Of a DNA stretch of 27,032 nt, positions 8,086 to 16,173 are shown piece by piece; the first letter of the stretch is position 1; each line of letters begins with the position of its first letter. The notes under the pieces were generated by a model. That model did no database searches. It saw only the letters and a program-made list of their open reading frames with translations, and was not told the origin of the DNA. This DNA is from Coxiellaceae bacterium UBA6002 (GTDB lineage Bacteria > Pseudomonadota > Gammaproteobacteria > UBA6002): positions 1 to 27,032 of the forward strand of contig DJAM01000032.1 in NCBI GenBank assembly GCA_002429595.1. The letters run 5' to 3'. The position numbers were made by a program, and so were the translations under genes.

Positions 8086-8763
8086 TTACAAACTCCAATC
8101 AATCGGCTCTTTGCCCATCTTCTTTAAATATTCATTGGCTTTTGAGAAATGACGGCAAGTTAAAAATCCTTTCACGGAAAAAGGAGAAGGATGAGCTGCT
8201 TTAAGAATGTAATGTTTGGTTGGATCGATCATTTCGCATTTTTTTTGCGCGTAAGCTCCCCAGAGTAAAAATACTAAACCAGTTTTTTTCTCATTTAGGA
8301 TTTGAATGACTCTGTCGGTGAATTTTTCCCAGCCCATGTTGGCGTGGCTTTGTGGTTTGCTTTCTTCGACAGTTAGCACTGCATTTAGCAATAACACGCC
8401 TTGTTCTGCCCATTTAATTAGACAACCGTGATTTGGAATGGGGAGACCTAAGTCTTGTTTCAACTCTAAGAAAATGTTCTTTAAGGAGGGTGGGGGTGGC
8501 ACGTTAGGTAAGACTGAGAAACATAAGCCATGCGCTTGGTTGGGTCCATGGTAGGGATCTTGGCCGATAATAACCACTTTGACCTTTTCAAGTGGTGTGT
8601 ATTTCAACGCATTGAAGACGTCGCATTGGGGCGGGTAGACTTTCTTATTGCAGCGCTCACCTTTGACAAACGCTAGTAAATCTTGAAAATAAGACTTTTC
8701 TTTTTCAGCGGCTAGTTCAGTTTGCCAGGTCACTAGTTGGTCGTTGATAAGAGTTGTTTCCAT
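8086..8763 (-). CDS. ung: Uracil-DNA glycosylase (family 1)
   Basis: This 225-residue enzyme removes uracil from DNA to begin base-excision repair. The water-activating motif GQDPYHGP carries D69 and the second catalytic motif HPSPFS carries H191, corresponding to E. coli D64 and H187. LCFSV and the LLLNAVLTVEE block are also typical of Ung family 1, and the length is normal. The ATG at 8763 is preceded on the minus strand by AAGGAA. It is convergent with the orphan membrane-protein gene and divergent from acnA, with about 120 bases between the two starts. Confidence 0.97.
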   Translation of the reverse strand: METTLINDQLVTWQTELAAEKEKSYFQDLLAFVKGERCNKKVYPPQCDVFNALKYTPLEKVKVVIIGQDPYHGPNQAHGLCFSVLPNVPPPPSLKNIFLELKQDLGLPIPNHGCLIKWAEQGVLLLNAVLTVEESKPQSHANMGWEKFTDRVIQILNEKKTGLVFLLWGAYAQKKCEMIDPTKHYILKAAHPSPFSVKGFLTCRHFSKANEYLKKMGKEPIDWSL

Positions 8764-8816
8764 ATGTTTTTCCTTAATTTGCTCACTCTATTTGCTGCTT
8801 AATTAGCTGTCAAGGC

Positions 8817-8845
8817 TTAGGTTTTCATCATGATCTGTGTATACT
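8817..8845 (+). promoter_or_regulatory. Putative acnA promoter
   Basis: TTAGGT (8817-8822) and TATACT (8840-8845) are spaced by 17 bases, about 40 bases before the acnA start. The -10 is good and the -35 is moderate. Identified by eye. Confidence 0.4.
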
Positions 8846-8885
8846 GTGGACAAAACTCAAATATCTATTTTTAAGGAGTTGCTTC

Positions 8886-11525
8886 ATGAGAAGTCTAGAC
8901 AGTTACAAAACGCTACGAACGTTATCGGTGCAAGGGGAAGAATATCATTATTATAGCCTAGCCGCTGCAACGGAGCAGTTTGCCAACATTGCAACTTTAC
9001 CATTTTCTATCAAAGTTCTCTTAGAAAATTTATTGCGCTTTGAAGATGGTGGTCGTGTCACTCAAGAAGATGTCCAGATTCTTTCTTCATGGGGTCAAAG
9101 AGAAACCAATAATCATGAAATCGCTTTTCGGCCTGCTCGTATCTTAATGCAAGATTTTACCGGTGTGCCCGCTATTGTGGATTTGGCTGCGATGCGCGAT
9201 GCCATGAAACAAAAAGGAGCTGATCCACAGAAAATAAATCCGTTGGCGCCGGTCGACTTAGTGATCGATCATTCCGTGCAAGTCGATAAATACGCTACCC
9301 CTGAGGCATTCAGAGAAAATGTCGAGTATGAGATCGAGCGCAATATGGAGCGCTATGAATTTCTGCGCTGGGGGCAAACTGCCTTCGAAAATTTCCGTGT
9401 GGTTCCCCCTGGAACTGGGATTTGTCACCAAGTTAATCTGGAATATCTAGCTAAAGGTGTCTGGGATACGACTTTCGATGGTCATCGATTTGCTTATCCA
9501 GATACCCTAGTAGGTACAGATAGTCACACCACCATGATTAATGGTTTAGGCGTATTAGGCTGGGGTGTGGGTGGCATTGAAGCTGAAGCTGCGATGTTGG
9601 GGCAACCGGTGTCGATGCTGATACCTGATGTAGTTGGTTTTAAACTGACTGGCAAATTACCAGAAGGTGCCACTGCAACCGATCTCGTTTTAACTGTGAC
9701 GCAAATGCTACGTGCACGAGGAGTGGTTGGTAAATTCGTCGAATTTTATGGTCCAGGTTTAAATGATCTACCGCTACCAGATCGTGCTACTGTCGCTAAT
9801 ATGGCCCCTGAATATGGCGCAACATGCGGTTTTTTCCCAATCGATAAATTAACGATTGAATACTTAAGGCTCACCGGCCGTTCCGAACACACCATCGAGC
9901 TCATCGAAAAATATACTCAAGCGCAAGGCTTATGGCGATACGAAGACCAAGCTGATCCACAATTTACAGATACATTATTTCTCGATTTAAACAGTGTTGT
10001 ACCAAGTCTTGCTGGTCCAAAACGTCCGCAAGATCGGGTGAAATTAAGTGATGTTCATCATGCAGTTAATGAAACGATCATGGCAATTGAAGAGGGCAAA
10101 GAATACGACCGCGCCGAGCGACCGGTGCAACATGGTGATGTGGTGATTGCAGCGATTACCAGTTGTACGAACACCTCTAATCCGAGTGTGTTAATGGCAG
10201 CGGGTTTAGTCGCTAAAAAAGCAATCGAGCGCGGCTTAGATCGTAAACATTGGGTGAAATCATCATTGGCTCCTGGCTCAAAAGTGGTAACTTCTTATTT
10301 AGAGCGATCTAATCTTCAAACCTATCTTGATCAACTCGGTTTTAATTTAGTTGGCTACGGTTGCACAACTTGTATCGGAAATTCAGGACCATTGTTAGAT
10401 GAAATTGCAAATGAAATTGATAGACATAATCTTTATGTTTGTTCGGTGTTATCAGGCAATCGCAATTTCGAAGGACGTATTCACCAGCAAGTGAAAGCAA
10501 ATTGGTTAGCATCTCCGCCTTTAGTTGTGGCTTATGCCTTAGCAGGTACGACAAGGATAAATTTATTAGAAGATCCAATTGGTCATAATAAAGAAGGTGA
10601 AGCTATTTATTTAAGAGATATTTGGCCATCTCAAGAAGAGATTCATCGTGAAGTTCACAAAATTAATCGTCAAATGTTCCAAGAACAATATGCAGATGTT
10701 TTTCACGGTGATGAGGAATGGCGCAATTTAAATGTTCGAGAGGGTGATACCTACGATTGGGATAACAATTCGACATATATTCAAAATCCTCCCTATTTCA
10801 CCAGCAGTCACGAGGTATCATCTTCAATAGAAGATGCGCAAATCTTAGCTCTGTTTGGTGACAGTATTACCACCGATCATATTTCGCCGGCAGGTTCAAT
10901 CAAAGCAGATAGTCCCGCGGGGAAATATTTGTTGGATAGAGGTGTTAAGGTTAAAGATTTTAATTCCTACGGTGCAAGACGTGGCAATCATGAAGTGATG
11001 ATGCGCGGAACATTCGCCAATATTCGCATCAGAAATGAAATGGTTCCTGGCGTTGAAGGTGGTTATACTAAATATTTACTCACCGACGAGATCTTACCGA
11101 TTTACGATGCTGCCATGCGCTATGCACAAGATGACATTCCACTCGTTATTTTTGCAGGCAAAGAATATGGTACAGGCTCCTCGAGAGACTGGGCAGCCAA
11201 AGGTACGACATTGCTCGGTGTGAAAGCGGTAATTGCTGAAAGCTTTGAGCGAATTCATCGGTCTAATCTAATTGGTATGGGTGTTTTACCCCTAGAATTT
11301 AAAGCCGATTTAAATCGGCAGCTGCTTGGCCTTCAAGGTCATGAAATTATTTCTATCAAACCTTTGAATGGCAGCTTAACGCCAAGACAAATCTTCAAAG
11401 TTATGATTAAAGATGAAAAAGGTGAACGAGAATTTGAAGTGGTGTCGCGTTTGGATACTAATGAGGAAATTGTGTACTACCAAAAGGGTGGGATTCTTCA
11501 TTATGTATTGGAGCGATTGATGTAG
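8886..11525 (+). CDS. acnA: Aconitate hydratase A
   Basis: This 879-residue enzyme interconverts citrate and isocitrate in the TCA cycle, using a 4Fe-4S cluster. The three cluster ligands are visible as C427 in SCTNTSNP and C493 and C496 in GYGCTTCIGNSGP. GTDSHTTMINGLGVLGWGVG and the C-terminal swivel domain with SITTDHISPAG, YGARRGNHEVM and GTGSSRDWAAKG are those of the AcnA/IRP-type aconitases rather than AcnB. The length is close to E. coli AcnA. AAGGAG at 8873-8878 supports the ATG at 8886. It appears to be a single-gene unit, closed by the hairpin at 11540-11563. Confidence 0.98.
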   Translation: MRSLDSYKTLRTLSVQGEEYHYYSLAAATEQFANIATLPFSIKVLLENLLRFEDGGRVTQEDVQILSSWGQRETNNHEIAFRPARILMQDFTGVPAIVDLAAMRDAMKQKGADPQKINPLAPVDLVIDHSVQVDKYATPEAFRENVEYEIERNMERYEFLRWGQTAFENFRVVPPGTGICHQVNLEYLAKGVWDTTFDGHRFAYPDTLVGTDSHTTMINGLGVLGWGVGGIEAEAAMLGQPVSMLIPDVVGFKLTGKLPEGATATDLVLTVTQMLRARGVVGKFVEFYGPGLNDLPLPDRATVANMAPEYGATCGFFPIDKLTIEYLRLTGRSEHTIELIEKYTQAQGLWRYEDQADPQFTDTLFLDLNSVVPSLAGPKRPQDRVKLSDVHHAVNETIMAIEEGKEYDRAERPVQHGDVVIAAITSCTNTSNPSVLMAAGLVAKKAIERGLDRKHWVKSSLAPGSKVVTSYLERSNLQTYLDQLGFNLVGYGCTTCIGNSGPLLDEIANEIDRHNLYVCSVLSGNRNFEGRIHQQVKANWLASPPLVVAYALAGTTRINLLEDPIGHNKEGEAIYLRDIWPSQEEIHREVHKINRQMFQEQYADVFHGDEEWRNLNVREGDTYDWDNNSTYIQNPPYFTSSHEVSSSIEDAQILALFGDSITTDHISPAGSIKADSPAGKYLLDRGVKVKDFNSYGARRGNHEVMMRGTFANIRIRNEMVPGVEGGYTKYLLTDEILPIYDAAMRYAQDDIPLVIFAGKEYGTGSSRDWAAKGTTLLGVKAVIAESFERIHRSNLIGMGVLPLEFKADLNRQLLGLQGHEIISIKPLNGSLTPRQIFKVMIKDEKGEREFEVVSRLDTNEEIVYYQKGGILHYVLERLM

Positions 11526-11527
11526 AG

Positions 11528-11570
11528 CCCTCACCCTAACCCTCTCCCGCAAGCGGGAGAGGGAATTTTT
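11528..11570 (+). terminator. Palindromic repeat acting as acnA terminator
   Basis: CCCTCACCCTAA is followed by arms CCCTCTCCCGC (11540-11550) and GCGGGAGAGGG (11553-11563), a perfect 11-base stem. Next comes AATTTTT, three bases after the acnA stop. A GC-rich stem with a T-run is a good intrinsic terminator. The sequence belongs to the repeat family found at 1-15, 17894-17917 and 20528-20675, so a repeat appears to serve as a terminator here. Confidence 0.75.
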
Positions 11571-11696
11571 GTCATTCCTGCCTCCACCTGTCATCCCGCC
11601 GTCATCTGTCATTCCTGTCCCGCCACGAGTCATTCACGCAGTCATTTGTCATTCCCGCGCAGGCGGGAATGACAGATGGCGGCGGGAATGACAGAC
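11571..11696. repeat. Nested, degenerate TGTCATTCCCGC repeats
   Basis: This stretch is built from many pieces of one palindrome. A perfect copy has arms TGTCATTCCCGC (11647-11658) and GCGGGAATGACA (11663-11674) around a GCAG loop. To its right is an extra right half (about 11682-11695). To its left are at least five decayed GTCATTC- or GTCATCC-type pieces between 11571 and 11650. It fills most of the 276-base gap between acnA and the LRR gene. No gene is evident in it. Confidence 0.8.
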
Positions 11697-11801
11697 GACA
11701 GCATTTGTTCTCTCCTGCAAAGAAAAAAGATTATGAGAATTGATTCTTTCTTTCCAAATCCAAACTTGATATGATAAAAAAAATTAATTTCAGAGATTAT
11801 A

Positions 11802-13127
11802 ATGTCAAAGATTAACGAAGAACTCCTTGCAGGGCTACGAAACAACGACGGTATTACGTCCTTGCAACTGGCCAAATTAGAACTTGGTGACCAAGATTTA
11901 GCTATCTTGGCAGAAGCTGCAAAAACAAATACCCAACTTCAATCGCTTGATCTAACGGAAAATCAAGTTGGTTTAGGCATCTGCGTTTTTGAGAATCTTC
12001 GATACCTTACCTCTCTTTTCCTTAGCCACAATCATATTGATGATGCCACAGCCACAATCTTAGCTCGCAATCCTCATTTAACTGAGTTAGATGTCAGCTA
12101 TAATTGCATTGCCGTTGACGGTGTTAGAGCTTTTGTGGGCAATAGTCGTTTGACTGCTTTAAATGTGACTATCAATAACTTTGGTCCTGCTGGTGCCCCG
12201 ATTTTGGCGAGTAGTGGTCACCTTAAGAAGCTGAGCTGTAAAAGTAATTTCTTTGGTAACGCGGGTGCTCTTGCTTTTGCGAGTAATTCAGTGCTTACCC
12301 ATCTTAACCTCAGAAGTAATCATATTTGGCCTGCGGGTGCTCATGCGTTTGTACTCCACCCCACTTTACAGCATCTTGACTTACAGGATAATCGAGTTGG
12401 CGATACTGGTGCCGCGCTATTGGCCGCCAATACCAAACTTAGATACCTTAATCTGCGACAAAATCATATTGGTTCCGAGGGTGCAGAAGCGCTTGCTAAG
12501 AATACTACACTGACTTCTCTCAACTTAAGTTCTAACCGTATAAAAAATGCAGGAGTGCAGGCTTTAGCGGCCAACGGTACGTTGACGACTTTAATTCTAA
12601 ATAGGGCGTCGTTTGACAGAGGCGCCTTATTTTATTTAGAAAAGAACACAGTACTCAACTGTTTTAGTTTTGGAAACAATGGGTTTAACGGACCGGATAA
12701 ACAGTGGGCAGAGTCGTTTACTGATTTGAATAGAAAAGCTAAAAAATTATCATTCATTGAGGCACTAATTGAAGTTGCCCAAGGTAGTCGAGCTTCACAA
12801 AAAACAAGTTTATTTAAATTCTTACCCTCTGATTTGTTACTTATGATACTTTCCTACGTAGCAGGCAATATCTCGGCTGATCCAAAAGCTGTATCTGAAG
12901 TAAGTCTTTTTGTATTTAAGCTGATAAGACTTACAGATAATGGCAATTTCAAATGGTGCAAAAATGAAAAAGTAAAAGATGAAAGAACAAATACCGAAGG
13001 AAGTTATAGATTTTTTAGACGTTGGAATGTAGAAAAATTACAACAAGTCAAACTGCGGCAAGCGATGATGAGAATGAAGACTGAACCAAAACAGATAGAA
13101 CAGGCAGTTACATATCAACATAATTAG
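11802..13127 (+). CDS. Leucine-rich-repeat protein with F-box-like motif, candidate effector
   Basis: This 441-residue protein has ten leucine-rich repeats between about residues 46 and 284. They start with LQSLDLTENQ, LTSLFLSHNH, LTELDVSYN and so on. Nine are exactly 24 residues and the first is 23, with a degenerate repeat at 18-45. The pattern is that of ribonuclease-inhibitor/NOD-type repeats. At 341-353, LPSDLLLMILSYV resembles the first half of an F-box, the Skp1-binding motif of eukaryotic ubiquitin ligases. The last 70 residues are basic. There is no signal peptide. LRR plus F-box proteins are known among Dot/Icm effectors of Legionella. A host-directed role here is inference. The ATG at 11802 has only a weak ribosome site. 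The 3' end overlaps the convergent ETF-ubiquinone oxidoreductase gene by 20 bases. Confidence 0.85.
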   Translation: MSKINEELLAGLRNNDGITSLQLAKLELGDQDLAILAEAAKTNTQLQSLDLTENQVGLGICVFENLRYLTSLFLSHNHIDDATATILARNPHLTELDVSYNCIAVDGVRAFVGNSRLTALNVTINNFGPAGAPILASSGHLKKLSCKSNFFGNAGALAFASNSVLTHLNLRSNHIWPAGAHAFVLHPTLQHLDLQDNRVGDTGAALLAANTKLRYLNLRQNHIGSEGAEALAKNTTLTSLNLSSNRIKNAGVQALAANGTLTTLILNRASFDRGALFYLEKNTVLNCFSFGNNGFNGPDKQWAESFTDLNRKAKKLSFIEALIEVAQGSRASQKTSLFKFLPSDLLLMILSYVAGNISADPKAVSEVSLFVFKLIRLTDNGNFKWCKNEKVKDERTNTEGSYRFFRRWNVEKLQQVKLRQAMMRMKTEPKQIEQAVTYQHN

Positions 13128-14730
13128 GCCCATCGCCACCTTCTGGCGGTACCCAATTAATATTCTGCAAAGGATCCTTAATATCGCAAGTTTTGCAATG
13201 GACACAATTAGAAGCATTGATCTGTAAATGTGGTGCATTATCTTTATAAACAATCTCATATACACTTGCCGGGCAATAACGACTTTCTGGTGAAGCATAA
13301 ACATCGAGATTAACTTTGATCGGTATCACTGGATCTAAAATCTGCAAATGGCACGGTTGATTTTCAGCATAGGCATTATTTGATAAATACACCGATGATA
13401 ATTTATCAAACGTTACAAGGTTATCTGGCTTTTCATAAATAATTTTTTTGCATTTTCGTGCGGGTTTTAACGTTGAATGGTCCGGACGATGCTTAAACGT
13501 CCAAGGCGCTTTACCTCGAAAAATGTACATATCTAGTGCGGAATAGGCAAGGCCAGCCCACAACCCTTTTCGAAAAGAAGGACGAACGTTTCTGGCACGA
13601 TAAAGCTCTCCACCTAACCATGATTTTTTCAAATTAGTTTCGTACTCAGTTAATTCTGCGTGCAGATGATCTCGATTGGCGAAAATGGTTTCAGCTGCGA
13701 TCATACCGGATTTCATTGCAGTGTGTGTGCCTTTAATTTTAGGCATATTAAGTGTGCCAGCACTATCGCCAATGATCATGGCACCGGGTACGGTTAATTT
13801 GGGTAGCGATTGCCAGCCACCTTCGGTGATGGCGCGAGCACCATAACACACCCGTTTTGCATCTTTGAATAAATGAACAAATTTTGGATGCCTTTTAAAT
13901 CGTTGTAATTCTTCGAACGGATCTAAATAAGGGTTTTGATAATCAAGTCCCACAATTAATCCAATTGCTAAGAGCCGATTAGGTCCGTGATAAATAAAGC
14001 TGCCACCGTAAGTTTTATGATCAAGTGGCCAACCGACACTGTGCACTACCTTTCCGGGACGATAATTTTCCTCGGTAATTTCCCACAATTCTTTAACGCC
14101 GATTCCGTACGTTTGCGGTGAGCGATTCTGATGTAAATTGTATTTCAAAATGAGTTGCTTGGTGAGTGAGCCGCGGCAACCTTCTGCGAAAATAGTTTGT
14201 TTTGCGACTAAATTGATACCAGGCTGAAATTGAGGGGTGGGTAAATTATTTTTATCCCGACCTTTATCGCCAGTGATAACACCACACACTTTTTCGTCAG
14301 TGTCGTAAATAATATCTACGGCAGCAAATCCAGGAAAAACACTCACACCTAATTGTTCTGCTTGCGTGGCAAGCCAACGGCAGAGATTTTCAAGGCTAAT
14401 AATGTAATTGCCTTGATTGCGCATGGGTAATGGTGTGGGAAGACGAATGGCATGTTTTTCAGTCAGCAAATAAATATCATCTTCACTGACTGGGATGTTA
14501 ACTGGTGCTCCTAAGTTCCGCCAATCCGGAAGTAGTTCATTTAAAGCGCGGGTTTCAATTGCAGCGCCAGAAAGAATATTGGCACCCACAGTAGAGCCTT
14601 TTTCTAGCACGCAAATTGTAAGGGGATTATCAGTTTCTTGGCTTAATTGCGCGAGTCGGATTGCGGCACTTAAACCGGCAGGACCCGCGCCAATAATGAC
14701 AATATCAAACTCTAGTGTTTCGCGTTCCAT
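13108..14730 (-). CDS. Electron transfer flavoprotein-ubiquinone oxidoreductase
   Basis: This 540-residue inner-membrane-associated flavoprotein takes electrons from reduced ETF and passes them to ubiquinone, linking acyl-CoA oxidation to respiration. The FAD motif GAGPAGLSAA is near the N-terminus. LSGAAIETRALNELLPDW, YGIGVKELWEI and GTHTAMKSGM follow. The C-terminal 4Fe-4S domain keeps four cysteines, in YCPASVYE and NCVHCKTCDIKDP. The start at 14730 (MERETLEFDIVIIGAGPAGL) matches how I recall Pseudomonas homologues beginning. The ATG at 14742 would put AAGG directly against the start codon, so it is less likely. The gene lies 31 bases downstream of the coiled-coil gene on the same strand. 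The matching etfBA genes are on the other side of that gene, transcribed away. Confidence 0.96.
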   Translation of the reverse strand: MERETLEFDIVIIGAGPAGLSAAIRLAQLSQETDNPLTICVLEKGSTVGANILSGAAIETRALNELLPDWRNLGAPVNIPVSEDDIYLLTEKHAIRLPTPLPMRNQGNYIISLENLCRWLATQAEQLGVSVFPGFAAVDIIYDTDEKVCGVITGDKGRDKNNLPTPQFQPGINLVAKQTIFAEGCRGSLTKQLILKYNLHQNRSPQTYGIGVKELWEITEENYRPGKVVHSVGWPLDHKTYGGSFIYHGPNRLLAIGLIVGLDYQNPYLDPFEELQRFKRHPKFVHLFKDAKRVCYGARAITEGGWQSLPKLTVPGAMIIGDSAGTLNMPKIKGTHTAMKSGMIAAETIFANRDHLHAELTEYETNLKKSWLGGELYRARNVRPSFRKGLWAGLAYSALDMYIFRGKAPWTFKHRPDHSTLKPARKCKKIIYEKPDNLVTFDKLSSVYLSNNAYAENQPCHLQILDPVIPIKVNLDVYASPESRYCPASVYEIVYKDNAPHLQINASNCVHCKTCDIKDPLQNINWVPPEGGDGPNYVDM

Positions 14731-14761
14731 GCGAGAGGACATCCTTGATTAATATTTGTGA

Positions 14762-15796
14762 TTACGGTGATTGTAATTCAGGCGCAGCTCTTTTGTCATC
14801 AGCAGGAGCCGATGTTGGCTCTTGCGATTTGTTCCAAAAAGCAAATCGAGAGAAAATACTTGATTTCTCGTCTTTAACTTCAGGTGCTTTTGCAGGAAGA
14901 GGTGGCTCTTGTTGCTTTGATAAGAATTCACTAGGCGACCAACCAAAGGCCTTGCCAAATAAGTTATCAATCCATTTTAAAGCAAAAGTTAATGTTTCTT
15001 GTAAGTCCGCGTTTTCTAATCTTGCTTTAGCTAAGTCATGTACTAACTTAGAAGATACCTGTTGTTCAACAGCAAGCTTTTCAGTAGTAGCTGCAAGCTG
15101 TTCTCTATAAACTGGCACTTCTTCAGCACGATCTTGAGCCGCTCTTAATTGGACACTTAAACTGCTGACTTGATCTTTTAACTGACCAACATGAGTTTGA
15201 AGTTGGGTTTTATCAGAGACATGAGTTTCAATTTGCGCTTGCTGCGCGGATACTTTTGCCTCGGCTTCTGACAGCTGGGTTCTTAGTAAATCAATTACTC
15301 CAGATAATTCGTTTTGTCTTCTTACTACAGCAGCTACTTGATTTTTAGTGTCAATGTTCAAATTAAAGTTAGCAGTTGCATCGACTGCTAATTGCTCAGT
15401 AAGTCTCGTAATTTCGGCATCTTTTACTTTAATAAGTTCAGCACGTTCAGCAGCACTTTTAGCTTTTGCTTGGTTATTTTTTTCTATTTCTTGGCTCTGA
15501 GAGGAATGTAATTGTTGCAGAGCTTCAAGGCAGAATGCATGTAACCAGCTTGGTTTACCTAAGCCAAACAAGCCACCACGTTGTTTAAGTCCTTCTCGAG
15601 AGGTGAGTAAGCGAACTAGTGTTTCTTGATTATGTGCGCCTTGGAGTCGTAGTGCAAACGCTTCATGATCTTTAGATCTACTGCGTGGTTTAATAAGATA
15701 TGCATTTAATTGCATATTAAATTGGGCTTGCCAATCTTGAGTTGGATCCCAGATAATTCCCTCGTCACCTTTTACGATATAATTGACTGCACTCAT
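14762..15796 (-). CDS. Coiled-coil protein, function unknown, candidate effector
   Basis: I do not recognise this 344-residue protein. Residues 1-95 look globular (NYIVKGDEGIIWDPTQDW near the start). Residues about 95-275 are a long Gln/Glu/Ala-rich coiled coil. A short aromatic helix follows (about 275-300, including LKWIDNLFGKAFGW). The tail of about 45 residues is rich in Pro, Ala, Glu and Lys and probably disordered. There is no signal peptide or membrane span. The ATG at 15796 is preceded by AGAGG on the minus strand. It sits between ETF-ubiquinone oxidoreductase and etfBA, which are often neighbours in other gammaproteobacteria, so it may be an insertion. Lone coiled-coil proteins with polar tails are frequent among type IV secretion substrates of Legionellales. 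That is only suggestive. Confidence 0.75.
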   Translation of the reverse strand: MSAVNYIVKGDEGIIWDPTQDWQAQFNMQLNAYLIKPRSRSKDHEAFALRLQGAHNQETLVRLLTSREGLKQRGGLFGLGKPSWLHAFCLEALQQLHSSQSQEIEKNNQAKAKSAAERAELIKVKDAEITRLTEQLAVDATANFNLNIDTKNQVAAVVRRQNELSGVIDLLRTQLSEAEAKVSAQQAQIETHVSDKTQLQTHVGQLKDQVSSLSVQLRAAQDRAEEVPVYREQLAATTEKLAVEQQVSSKLVHDLAKARLENADLQETLTFALKWIDNLFGKAFGWSPSEFLSKQQEPPLPAKAPEVKDEKSSIFSRFAFWNKSQEPTSAPADDKRAAPELQSP

Positions 15797-15989
15797 AATT
15801 CACCTCTAATACCAAGCCCAAAATGCCCTAACAGTTAACTGTCAAAACCTTTTACTATTAAAATTAGGTTTATTCTAATGCTTTGTGGTGAAAAAAACAA
15901 ATATTTTAGCAAATATTTACTAAGATTTAATGATTTTTTAATTTTTTCGTTCCCGCTTCCGCTGCCTTTGTCACCCTGCATTTTGTTTT
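15797..15989. other. AT-rich divergent intergenic stretch
   Basis: This is the gene-free left half of the 377-base gap between the coiled-coil gene and etfB. It is AT-rich, with two CAAATATTT units at about 15898-15924. It holds a perfect 12-base palindrome at 15831-15842 and otherwise nothing I can name. The right half of the gap is occupied by repeats. Confidence 0.6.
15831..15842 (-). promoter_or_regulatory. Palindrome ACAGTTAACTGT, possible operator
   Basis: A perfect 12-base palindrome lies about 35 bases upstream of the coiled-coil gene. On the minus strand it overlaps a consensus TTGACA hexamer (TTTTGACAGTTAACTGT). No convincing -10 is seen at the right distance, so promoter function is uncertain. 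Regulator binding is a guess from symmetry and position. Confidence 0.35.
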
Positions 15990-16085
15990 TGTCATTCCCG
16001 CGATAGAGACTGTCATTCCCGCGAAGGCGGGAACCCATTATAGATGCTGCCGGAAGGATGCATTCCCGCCTTCGCGGGAATGACA
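15990..16085. repeat. Compound TGTCATTCCCGC repeat with 23-base inverted ends
   Basis: A half-site (15990-16001) is followed after nine bases by a full palindromic unit (16011-16033). A perfect 23-base inverted copy lies at 16063-16085. The inner 29 bases begin CCCAT and are unrelated to the arms. The compound half-site plus unit arrangement recurs at 26982-27029. It looks like a small non-autonomous mobile or REP-like element. It lies about 90 bases upstream of etfB. Confidence 0.8.
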
Positions 16086-16173
16086 AACATCGCAGGAACG
16101 AGTGGAGAGTTGGCGGTAGCTGTTTATAGGTTTTTGTTTTATGATAGGTCCTTTTTTTTTAAAGGAAAAATGG

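Noticed and set aside
11571..11700. Possible CRISPR array
   Set aside because: Units are palindromic, degenerate and irregularly spaced, with no unique spacers of constant length and no cas genes in the window.
11376..11875. Two minus-strand open frames (85 and 77 codons) between acnA and the LRR gene
   Set aside because: They consist of translated palindromic repeats plus antisense of acnA and the LRR gene start.
14715..15110. Plus-strand open frame of 131 codons, Cys- and Ser-rich
   Set aside because: It is antisense to the coiled-coil gene and the start of the ETF-ubiquinone oxidoreductase gene. Its composition is what antisense of Gln/Ala/Glu-rich coding gives, and it has no ribosome site.
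15835..16086. Minus-strand open frame of 83 codons containing FPRRRE and GSRLRGND
   Set aside because: These peptides are simply the translated TGTCATTCCCGC repeats, a well-known source of false small proteins.
16141..16173. Upstream in-frame start for etfB
   Set aside because: It would add 11 residues with no family match. The AAAGGA ribosome site serves the ATG at 16174.
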